From Metridium senile (lineage: Eukaryota > Cnidaria > Anthozoa > Actiniaria > Metridiidae): DNA of 64,000 bases. Numbering within the stretch: the stretch's first letter is position 1; every line of letters begins with the position of its first letter. The position numbers and the translations under genes were made by a program. Where the stretch lies: positions 11,768,347 through 11,832,346 of the forward strand of contig OX459101.1 in assembly GCA_949775045.1 (NCBI GenBank). The letters run 5' to 3'. Shown one piece after another: positions 42,751 to 51,556 of the stretch. A model generated the notes under the pieces. The model did not search any database. It saw only the letters and a program-made list of their open reading frames with translations, and was not told the origin of the DNA.

Positions 42751-43068
42751 AGACACTGACTGTGAAAATGAAAATTATCATAATGAAATATGAAACTGCT
42801 ATCCATCAGACGAAACAGGTGAAAAAAAAAGAAAGGAAAGAAAAACTTGCTACTAAACTAACCGTTAATCTCAATAACTTTCTATTGGATTCTATAAGAT
42901 TGATAATAAAAAAAATGGCCTGTCAATGAGCTAGTTTTCAACAAATACGCTAAATACGCATATATATACGCCTATTTTTAAATCCATCAGACTCTTTTAG
43001 GAATGGAATTCCTGTGTAATTTATTGGTTGCAACATGACACCTACCTATTCTCATTCTTCCCCCATTC

Positions 43069-43136
43069 TCGTACCCAGACCCTTCTCAGCTTTCTAACGA
43101 AAGGTCAGCTGAGTAGGGTCTGGGTACGAGAATGAT
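43069..43136. repeat. Hairpin (ATTCTCGTACCCAGACCC)
   Basis: CATTCTCGTACCCAGACCCT is mirrored by GGGTCTGGGTACGAGAATG with a 25-base loop. A copy of CACAGGAAGCCC follows at 43155. Confidence 0.75.
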
Positions 43137-43544
43137 TCTTCCCCATCCATATAACACAGGAAGCCCAAAATTATCGAATTGAACACAAAACTCGCGATTT
43201 GAAATAAAGAGTATTGGAAATGACTAGTATAAGCCAAATGTTCACAATCACGAATAAACAACAACATACAACAACAATAACTACAGCAACAAAATCCAAC
43301 CACAACAACACCACTAGCTACAACAACATACAACTACTACAACAGCTTCTATTACAACAACACCAACAACTACAATAACAACAACTACAACTACTACTAC
43401 AATAACAACAAATCTTACATTGAACATTCATTTGTTAAGGTCCATCACTTTGTCTAAATCATTTTGTCAACTAATTTTGATCACTTTTGCTAATATTGTA
43501 ATATTGTGTAAACATTTTGCAGATATATCACTGTACCCAAACAC

Positions 43545-43748
43545 ACTAGAACCATGGAATAAAAACAAAATAGTTACTAATAGTTTTTATTTAGTGACTA
43601 TTTAGTCAGTATCATTTAACCAGAAACATCAAATACAAAAGGAAACAATACCTCATTACAACTTTACTTGTCTTTTATAGTAACTAATAGTCGCTAAATA
43701 AGAACTATTACACACTAACAATTTGATTTTGTTTCATGGTTCTAGTAT
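43545..43748. mobile_element. 204 bp hairpin MITE (ACTAGAACCATGGAA)
   Basis: ACTAGAACCATGGAATAAAA is mirrored by TTTCATGGTTCTAGT, and TAGTTACTAATAG / TAACTAATAGTCGCTAAATA form an inner inverted pair. Fragments occur at about 20.4-20.7 kb and 23.6 kb. Confidence 0.65.
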
Positions 43749-44084
43749 TTTCGCTCTATACATTCACCACTAGCCACAAATACATCTGCCGAATGTGGGT
43801 CATTCATACTTTGTATCCAATTTCAAGTGACCAAAATTTTACAATACAATAATCTTTAGAAATTATGGAGGGGTGACAGAATAAGGGAGCTTTCAATTAT
43901 TAGTGCATTGACAGTGTCGTCAAAATCACCTTTATGTTATCAAAATATTACCCAACCCCCCTTCTTGGCTGGCAAAAATATCATAACCCCCCCCCCCCCC
44001 CTCCCTCTATATTTCATGTTTTTACTTAACACCTATAAAATAGCATAAAATTTGTAACAACCCCTCTATATAGCTTCTGTAAAT

Positions 44085-44400
44085 AATGTGACCCCCTCAA
44101 TATTGCAGAACCTCCTCAATATTGTTGACCCTCCCCCCCCCCCAATACACTAATAATAATAAATGCCCCCTAACCATGATAGTTATCTAACTAACGTCCC
44201 TCAATATTGCAGAACCTCCTCAATATTGTTGACCCTCCCCCCCATACACTAATAAATAAATGCCCCCTAACCATGATAGTTATCTAACTCACGTCCCTCA
44301 ATATTGCAGAACCTCCTCAATATTGTTGACCCTCCCCCCCCCCCCCCATACACTAATAAATATATGCCCCCTAACCATGATAGTAACTCACGTCCCTCAA
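44085..44400. repeat. Tandem repeat of about 100 bp, three copies
   Basis: Each unit has CCTCAATATTGCAGAACCTC, CTCAATATTGTTGACCCTCC, a variable C-run, and ATGCCCCCTAACCATGATAG. It ends about 50 bases from a Pumilio exon. Confidence 0.9.
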
Positions 44401-44455
44401 TATTTATATATTACAAAATCTTTTGTCAACAACTAGTAGTGTATAAGAAGCTTAC

Positions 44456-44628
44456 CTAAATGTATTGTGAACAGTCCCATCATCTTCTCCTTGTTGGCTA
44501 GTTTTTGGTGAGTTGAGATCTTGTTCTCTTTGCAGAGCCTGTTGCAGGTCCTCTGGTGTTTCTTCTTCAAATGGGGACACTCGAGATGGTTTGGAAATAG
44601 TGCCAGATTTGGAGTCATCCTCACCATT
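44456..44628 (-). CDS. PUM: Pumilio, exon in the N-terminal repression region
   Basis: The 173-base exon lies between TTTTTCAG and GTAAGC and encodes NGEDDSKSGTISKPSRVSPF, EEETPEDLQQALQREQDLNS, PKTSQQGEDDGTVHNTF, ending with AG of a split serine. A competing open frame on the same strand is wrong because only this frame matches the phases of both neighbours and has Pumilio-like acidic/Ser-rich character (SPFEEETPEDLQ). No known catalytic role; such N-terminal regions recruit repressors. Confidence 0.85.
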
Positions 44629-45089
44629 CTGAAAAACAAATTAACAAAATTAAAGTGCTTATGAAGTCAAAAATGGGACATATTTTGTTGAATTCTAGAC
44701 ATCGTGAGATTTAAAATGGTATATGTATAAGCCTGATCGGGCAAATCCGGGGGGAGTTATTCGCACGTGAAAGTGACGTTTTGGGCTTCCTGTGCCAGGT
44801 AGACCGTGAATTTAGAGACTAGGTCGACAGACAATCTGTGACGACACAAGTTACTCTCACGTGACCAGCTCGATAAGCATACGAGCTACGAGCTAGCGTA
44901 CAGTCAGTTCGAGCTTTATACGAAATAATTAAACTGATCTATTAGGGTATTACGGTGTTTACGTAAATCAAACACACTCCAATAATGGTAATTAACCATT
45001 AACTAATGTATTAGTGTGATAATAAGTTTGAAAAATGTGAGTTTTTGCCGAGATTATTGCCGACAAGCAATCAGTTTTGAAAGCGCTTT

Positions 45090-45440
45090 ACAACATCGGT
45101 TGTAATAAACCCGTCGGGCTGAAACACAACTGACAACACTTCGATTCAAATCACGTAATAAAACACATGTTATTCTGTGTATGATCAAACCTAAACACTC
45201 CAATAATGATAATTCAAAATTAACTAATGTATTAGTGTTATAATAAGTTTGAAAAATGTAAGTTTTTCGGTTGTAATAAACCCGTCGGGCTGAAACACAA
45301 CTGACAACACTTCGATTCAAATCACGTAATAAACAGATAAAACACATGTTATTGTGTGTATGATCAAACCTAAACACTCCAATAATGATAATTCAAAATT
45401 AACTAATGTATTAGTGTTATAATAAGTTTGAAAAATGTAA
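45090..45440. repeat. Direct duplication of about 180 bp inside the TTAA element
   Basis: CGGTTGTAATAAACCCGTCG, GGCTGAAACACAACTGACAA, CACTTCGATTCAAATCACGT and the following AATAATGATAATTCAAAATT occur twice with near identity. Confidence 0.9.
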
Positions 45441-45470
45441 GTTTTTCTGCCAAGTTACGAAAGCGCTTAC

Positions 45471-45727
45471 TAGAGCGCAAAGCCCAAAAGTGGTACTGCA
45501 GATAATTTATTCACATTCTTTTGACATGTTTGTCTGTAGCTGCTTTTGATTCAAATGGACTTCATTCTAGCTCTTTTAACCTCAAAATTCATCTGAAGAT
45601 TGACATCATTCCTGTCTTGTGATTCACAGTGAGAAATGCTGACATTTAATCTAGAGGAGTTGATTGAAAAGATGTAGAGAAAGTATGAATAAATTATTGC
45701 CGGTCATACTTTTGGGCTTTGCGCTGT
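45471..45727. mobile_element. Hairpin MITE of the ACAGCGCAA family, copy 1
   Basis: AGAGCGCAAAGCCCAAAAGT is mirrored by ACTTTTGGGCTTTGCGCTGT. Its right end, read in reverse, aligns with the left arm of the hairpin at 55259 (ACAGCGCAA, AAAAGTATG, TATTC). Nested in the 1.48 kb TTAA element. Confidence 0.7.
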
Positions 45728-46352
45728 AATATCGAACATTAGTATCATGGCGAATTTATTGTCGAATTACGGTCGTTTCGAGCTTTCTCCTTCCTTACAT
45801 AGTCTGTTCCTTCCACGTTATAATTCTTGTCGAATGAACCTTGCGTGAAATGTTGACAACAAACGAGACTAGATATACTTTTCAACTTCTCTTGAAGTAA
45901 AGTTGTCAAAATGAATCCTCAGTTGACACTTCAATGCAGTAACTTGTGTCGTCACTTCCGGTAACTCGCCCCAGACCGAAAAATCCAGGCCAGGGCGTGG
46001 TCACAACGATGTTTAAAGATCGATAAAATATTCCCAATTGCTTCAAATTGAATTCTGACAACGGGAATCGATTAACTAAGATGTCTAGAATTGAGGGAAA
46101 TATGTCTCATTTTTGACTTCATAAGCACTTTAAGAAACGAATAGAGCATTTTCATATAACCCACTATTAAAAGCAAATGAGCAAATGTATGAATTAACAT
46201 TCTAATAAGGTGTGCGTGTAGCAAAGTGCTTCAATGAGTGGCGCTCTTGGCTTAAAATAATCCATAAAACAGCGAAAGGGCAACCAAAACAGTTACTATG
46301 GAAATCAGTAGACTGGTAATCATGCCCCAAAAATTCCGCCCACGTGACCAAT

Positions 46353-46428
46353 TTTTTTTGTACCATGTGATCGCTTCTGGCCAATCATTTTGCTCAAAAT
46401 TGGTCATGTGGTACAAAAAAAAAAAAAA
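46353..46428. repeat. Short hairpin (TTTTTTTGTACCATGTG)
   Basis: TTTTTTTGTACCATGTGATC is mirrored by ATGTGGTACAAAAAAAA, and ACCAATTTT lies at both outer edges in inverted form. In a Pumilio intron. Confidence 0.55.
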
Positions 46429-46845
46429 CACCCAAGGCCAAATTTTCAACGTACATTTTACCACTCTAGTGATTTTCATAGTATAGATATCCTCAAAACC
46501 ACTTGTATTCTTAATGACTTTCACAGTGGCTTATGGCTCAAGGAAAAATAAAAGCAAACAGCTACACACATTATTTCACACATTTGCTTATTAGCATTTT
46601 AAAAGTCAGTTATACGAAAACACTCTAATAATTTCACTAGGCGTTTGAGGCTGCTGTTAATCAAAAACAACCAGTCAGTACTACTCATATACTGTGAGTA
46701 GAGAAGAAAACAAAATGGCGATTTGCTGAACTGATTGTTGATGAAATTAAATCTTTACTAGAAAACAAAACTTCACATGCCTGGGAAACTAAATTTTACA
46801 CTTCAATGACTTTGCGGGGTTTTCCATGAGTCAGTTAAAAATTTT

Positions 46846-48220
46846 GGCCCGTTTACGCTAGCAATTTTGTCGCGCGACAAGAGCTGTGATTTCAATGGCG
46901 ATTTTATTGCAGCTTTTTTTTATTGCCTACATTCCCAGTTTATCTCTTAACCTTCCTACGAAAATCTAGAACATATTTGACTAAAAGCACCCACGATCAG
47001 AGCCAAAGTGACACTGCGACAAGCTAACGAAACGGGAAAACTAAGATGTTTGCTCTCATTTTCTCAAAGTAATTTAAAGAAGCGCACAAGACATATACTA
47101 GTACTTATGCTAAATCCAAGGTGTATGCTTCGGATAATAGTTTTAACTTTTCAAATGCCGAGACTAAAATTGTTATGATATTGTTATGTAACTGCGAGTA
47201 CTTCAACACAGTAGAAGCTAGAAGAGAAATACTCCGGCCGTCTTCACAGACTTCAGACCGTTTGAAACCATTACTCTTTCAATTATTTTACTCCATTGCA
47301 TGAGTGCTCTTTATCTAACTTTATCTAAAGGATTTTTTATATACTACGAAGTAAAAGTCAAAACACATCTGAATATCAGGCGAAGTCTATTGAGATATCG
47401 TCACGCAACACCATCGGTTCAGTATAAGGATCGGAACTACAACTTTTACTGGCAAACCTTCGGTCTAACATGGCTAAACAGCAACCTGCTTTGCTACTTT
47501 TATTAATATAGCTGCTCCTTTAACATGTTGACATTCACCAACCATACGAAGATTTATTCTGTCATAAAAGTTCGATTTTTTATTAGATTTTCATCGGCTT
47601 GTTACGTAGTTTTAACCGAAGTTTTATTTGTCTGATGAAAATTATAGAATATTCCCGGACATCATCTAGGTGAGATTACAGCTAATAATTGAGATAACTT
47701 ATTCGTAAAAAAGCTTCTTAAGATACGAATTCGAACAGCAAGATTATTGCGCATAAATATAAGTATATAAGCCCACAGCGCGCTATCAGAACTCCAAACC
47801 TTCCATACCTTAGTCACACATACAAGGTTAAATTCTGAGTCGATAGATATGAAGACTGTAGCAAAACATTCAATAATATTGCTTTTATCGAACGACATTC
47901 GTGCTAAAGAAATGAGTGTGAAACTGCCCTTGCTAGAATTCGGGTAGATTGGATGACGTCACAAGCCTCAAAAGATATCAAATGTCTAAAGGTCATTTAT
48001 TCAGTCGCAATATGGCGGATGGCCAAAATGGCATATAAAAGTCTTGATTTTTGTAGACTATTGGTCCGATTGCTTTAAAATTTGGTGGAAATGTTATACA
48101 AACTAGGCTCTTTCGAAATATCAACGAGAAAAATGCTACGAGAAAGTAGTGTTTTTCGTCGCAGTCCCGCTTTAAATTGCAGCTCTTGTCGCACAACAAA
48201 ATTGCTAGTGTAAACGAGCC
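46846..48220. mobile_element. 1.37 kb inverted-repeat DNA transposon in a Pumilio intron
   Basis: GGCCCGTTTACGCTAGCAAT, TTTGTCGCGCGACAAGAGCT is mirrored by AGCTCTTGTCGCACAACAAA, ATTGCTAGTGTAAACGAGCC, about 40 bp with few mismatches. The GGC...CGTTTAC start is like other hAT-type MITEs in the window. No transposase frame is visible. Confidence 0.75.
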
Positions 48221-48303
48221 TTTAGAAGGGAGCAGTGTAAGGAGAAACATGATGAGTTATAGAGGATGCTTCACAGCCAATAAGAGCATGTTTTAATTTA
48301 CAT

Positions 48304-48453
48304 TATGGATGGATTGCAACCATTCTCAGGAGAGTGAATTGAACAGAAGAAACAGCAGCCATGCTGGTGGTCTTGACAAAAGAAAACCATCACCGTGACT
48401 GGTGGTCCTTTTGTTCAATTCGCTCTCCTGGGAATGGTTGCAATCCATCTATA
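48304..48453. mobile_element. 150 bp hairpin MITE next to a Pumilio 5' splice site
   Basis: TATGGATGGATTGCAACCAT, TCTCAGGAGAGTGAATTGAA is mirrored by TTCAATTCGCTCTCCTGGGA, ATGGTTGCAATCCATCTATA. The inner ends (CAGCAGCCATGCTGGTGGTC) give a smaller stem. It stops 18 bases from the donor at 48472. Confidence 0.85.
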
Positions 48454-48472
48454 TAACTGGAATGCTACTTAC

Positions 48473-48805
48473 ATATCCTGCTTTGATCATCTGTGATTCC
48501 ATTTCCTGGCCACCAGGGGATGACCCTAGTACATATTCTACCATGCTAAGCCCTACACCATCTGCAGAACGTGGCGACAACACACCATGTAACTCTGAAT
48601 TGTTACTATTATATGCACCACGCTTGACAGAATGCTGTACCATGATTGGCTGAGAGACTGCATGTTCTGATTGGTTCATATGAGGTACTGATGGGCCCCA
48701 GGCGTTCTCTCGCCACTGGTCGCCCTGAAGGATGCCAGTTGACATGCCAGTCTTTTCTTCACCAGAGTCTTGTACATCCCATAGTTTCTTAGCTGTTGAT
48801 GCAAT
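48473..48805 (-). CDS. PUM: Pumilio, N-terminal exon (GDQWRE...VSQPIMVQ region)
   Basis: This phase-0 exon of 333 bases lies between CTTATAG and GTAAGT. It begins IASTAKKLWDVQDSGEEKTG, then GILQGDQWRENAWGPSVP, HAVSQPIMVQHSVKRG, ELHGVLSPRSADGVGLSMVE and YVLGSSPGGQEMESQMIKAG. These blocks (KKLW, GDQWR-x-x-AWG, VSQPIMVQ, VLSPRS, SMVEYVL-x-SSPG) are the conserved N-terminal Pumilio motifs and establish the gene as a full Pumilio rather than a stand-alone PUF protein. Confidence 0.95.
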
Positions 48806-48916
48806 CTATAAGGAAAGACTATTATTAAGGTGCTGTTACATTGTACAACTTTTTTCAGCAACTTGTCTTGTGAAGTTACTGAAAAATTATGCAGTATAAC
48901 AGAGGCTGTCTTGCAA

Positions 48917-49349
48917 TACAGTAAAAACCCACATATAAGAACCAGTGGATTGAGAACCACTAAGCTAAAATTTGCTTTTTCAGCACCTGTTAAAAAAACC
49001 CACTTTAGCCTAAACAATTAGACTGGTTCTTATATGAAAGGTTTCAAGATTTATTTGGTCATTCGAAAAAAATATAAGTTGAGTCTGAATATGACCAAAT
49101 TTAAAATCAATGCAAGAAAAATGTTTTACAAATGTATTATCAGTTATAGTTCTCAATAAGAATACATTCATTATTCAGATGTTTCTACATAACAATTACA
49201 CTATATAAGGGAAATTGTTTTTGCTTTGTAAATAAGAACCAGTTATTAAGAACCACCGTAGCCTAATTTCTCACTAAATACCAATTATATAAGAACCACT
49301 TTAACTTAATCTAAAAAAATAGTGGTTCTTAGATGCGGGTTTTTCTGTA
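48917..49349. mobile_element. TA-flanked MITE, 433 bp (TACAGTAAAAACCC)
   Basis: TACAGTAAAAACCCACATAT, AAGAACCA is mirrored by TGGTTCTTAGATGCGGGTTTT and TCTGTA. Start with TACAGT and TA borders fit a Tc1/mariner-derived MITE. The interior repeats AAGAACCA and its complement several times. In the Pumilio intron just upstream of exon 48473-48805. Confidence 0.75.
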
Positions 49350-49444
49350 TATTATGTTGCAAACAGCATTGCACAAAGCATAGTTAAGATCTACTTTTTG
49401 CAAAGGAAACTGCAATGCCACATTCTCAAGCATTGTGAGACAAA

Positions 49445-49625
49445 TAGACCTCTTTACCTTCCTTGTTTGTTGTCCCAATTCAGATCATGTGATGCTACGG
49501 TAACCCTTGGGAGTTGACTCTTTCACATGTAAATGATATAACACGCTCATCATAAAAGAACAATTCTCAAGGGAATGACACATGGTCTGAAATGGGCAAT
49601 TTGCATACGGAGGTAAAGAGGTCTA
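49445..49625. mobile_element. Complete TAGACCTCTTTACC MITE, 181 bp
   Basis: TAGACCTCTTTACCTTC is mirrored by GGTAAAGAGGTCTA. A truncated copy is at 24778-24932. TA lies at both ends. Confidence 0.75.
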
Positions 49626-49896
49626 TTGCTGAGAAAATTGCATAGTATAACAGTGCAGGGTTCATACTTTTTGAAGTTTCTAAATTCCATGACTTTCCAT
49701 GACATTTTCCATGACTTTTTAATTATTTTCCATGACCAATAATTATCAAAAAGTTTCATATTTATTTAAGGAATAGAAGTTATATTTTTAGTATCAGCAT
49801 AAGCATTGTTTTCAATGACTTTCCATGACCCTCAACATAATTCCATGACTTTCCAGGTCTGGAAAACGAAAATATGAAATCCCATGTTTAGTTTAC

Positions 49897-49986
49897 CTCT
49901 TCAATGGGAGTATCAGCCTTCTTGTCATTGTTGTTCAATGTCATGCTCTGAAACTTGCCGTCCAGTTCTTCATTATCTTCATCATT
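49897..49986 (-). CDS. PUM: Pumilio, 90-base N-terminal exon
   Basis: The exon lies between TTTTCACAG and GTAAAC, phase 0 at both ends, and reads NDEDNEELDGKFQSMTLNNN, DKKADTPIEE. It corresponds to the acidic stretch before KKLW in animal Pumilio (there: MDELNHDFQALAL type). A cassette-like exon: skipping it would keep the frame. Confidence 0.85.
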
Positions 49987-49989
49987 CTG

Positions 49990-50735
49990 TGAAAATGGTA
50001 AAGAAATATGTAAGGAAATAGTCTCCTGCACTCAATAATTGATGTCAAGGTGACTGGCTACTTTTGAATTCCTTTGAACGTTCGATTTGATTCGAACCCA
50101 CGATGTGTGCGCGCACAAAAACTGCTAAATAAAATACAAAATTTTATTTAGGAACCATACTTGTTTTGAGCTTCAACAGGGCAAAATCCTCGAATTTTGC
50201 ACGGGACTCAATACTTTTGTTATGCTTAGTTGAAAGAACCTAATAAAATCTATGTTATATCAAAGTTTTTCAAAAAGTTTATTTTTCTAACATACAAAAA
50301 AATTGATTTTCGTAGGATTTTTTTGTCTGACTTCATGCAAGTTTTGAAAGCACTGAAAGGACAAAATATGACAGATCAAGGTATTTCTTTGTCTTTTATT
50401 CAAAACTATCCATGTTGTATTTTACAATGATTAATTACCCGGCATTTGTTCTCGATATTATATGGAAAAAACTATTTTCTTATGAGTTGTGATTTTTTTT
50501 CATATTGCTTCCTTTTTCGCAAGTTTTTCTTCAAAATCTCGTGCATAGGCATCCATTAAATGCTGCTTATCTTGAAGACAAGCTCGGGACACCCCATTTT
50601 TCTTTTCATAATTGGAATTAGCAATAAATTTCACACTAAACAATCGTAGTTTAAAGAAAAGTTTAACATTATTTCCAAAAGTAGCCAGTCACCTTAATTG
50701 AATGTTTTATCTAATTATTAATGAGGTACCTATAT
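49990..50735. other. Start of the 9.6 kb Pumilio intron
   Basis: AT-rich, no exon recognised. A string GTGACTGGCTACTTTTGAAT near 50050 and AAAAGTAGCCAGTCAC near 50680 is an inverted pair, so 50050-50697 may be another inverted-end element of about 650 bp. Confidence 0.45.
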
Positions 50736-51332
50736 ATGGGTCATTCCACATGAGACATTGAAATAATGAAAATTTGACAACATTAAAAAGCGTGCTCCAA
50801 AAAGAGAGTTAAATGACCAAGGTTCTCAATGTGATTTTACTGTAATATAATCTATTCTATGTGATATTTACTAAGCAAAATAGGCAATTTTCTTATATTT
50901 GACTTACTGAATTTGCCATTTGTAATGTCCGTAACATTTTGTGTAATGTCCGTAACGTAACACTTTCATTAATAAAAAAATGAAACAGAGTGTATAAAAC
51001 AGCTATAAATTAGAACTACAACATCTAGTCTGTTCAAGAAATGTTCCTGAATTTCTGAGGTCTTTTTAAATTCACAGCAATTAAAACTTGAAATGTAGGA
51101 TTAAACAAAGTGGTTGTTTTAGCTGTAATGTCCGTAACGACATTTAAAATAAATATATCAGTCATTTACGAGAGTGTGCATTTCTTTGTTTTACTATGAA
51201 TTAGAAGCTATTGCCTAAAACTACATTGTAACAAAAAATCATGCAAATCTGACTATAACATTTTGAAGAGTAAAAATAAATAGGTCTAAAATGTTCTCTG
51301 GGTGTAATGTCCGTAACGGTGGAATGACCCAT
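50736..51332. mobile_element. MITE of the ATGGGTCATTCCAC family, copy 1 (597 bp)
   Basis: ATGGGTCATTCCAC and GTGGAATGACCCAT are exact 14 bp inverted ends. TGTAATGTCCGT occurs at 50921, 50942, 51124 and 51303, the last just inside the right end. No coding frame. A second copy lies at 62857-63456 with a nearly identical left 230 bp but a different middle. Flanks are AT-rich, so the target duplication is ambiguous (AT or TA). Confidence 0.85.
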
Positions 51333-51473
51333 ATGAAGAATTTTTTTATTTCAATAATTTGATATTTTCACATGTGAAAATATCATCACTATGGTTACAC
51401 AGCTTTAAAGTAGCTTTTTGTGTCAGAAAATGTTTATTTTCTTATTGATAGTTATATAAATAAACAGACTATT

Positions 51474-51556
51474 ATATAGGTGCATGGAGATACAGCTTTT
51501 ATCTTCTTGTGTTGAAAACCTCAAAGATAAAATTTGTATCTCTGTGCACCCATGTA
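51474..51556. repeat. Short hairpin (GGTGCATGGAGATACA)
   Basis: GGTGCATGGAGATACAGCTT, TTATCTT is mirrored by AAGATAAAATTTGTATCTCTGTGCACC, read as two parts (AAGATAAAATTTG and TATCTCTGTGCACC). Probably a small MITE. Confidence 0.65.

Larger units (their letters stand above)
44650..46133. mobile_element. TTAA-flanked DNA transposon, 1.48 kb, in a Pumilio intron
   Basis: TTAAAGTGCTTATGAAGTCA on the left is mirrored by TGACTTCATAAGCACTTTAA on the right, and the match continues for about 55 bp (AAAAATGGGACATATTT.., ATTCTAGACATC). TTAA borders again point to piggyBac/Kolobok-type target use. No transposase frame is present. It holds a direct duplication (45090-45440) and a nested hairpin (45471-45727), and sits 21 bp upstream of the acceptor of the 44456-44628 exon. 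Confidence 0.8.
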
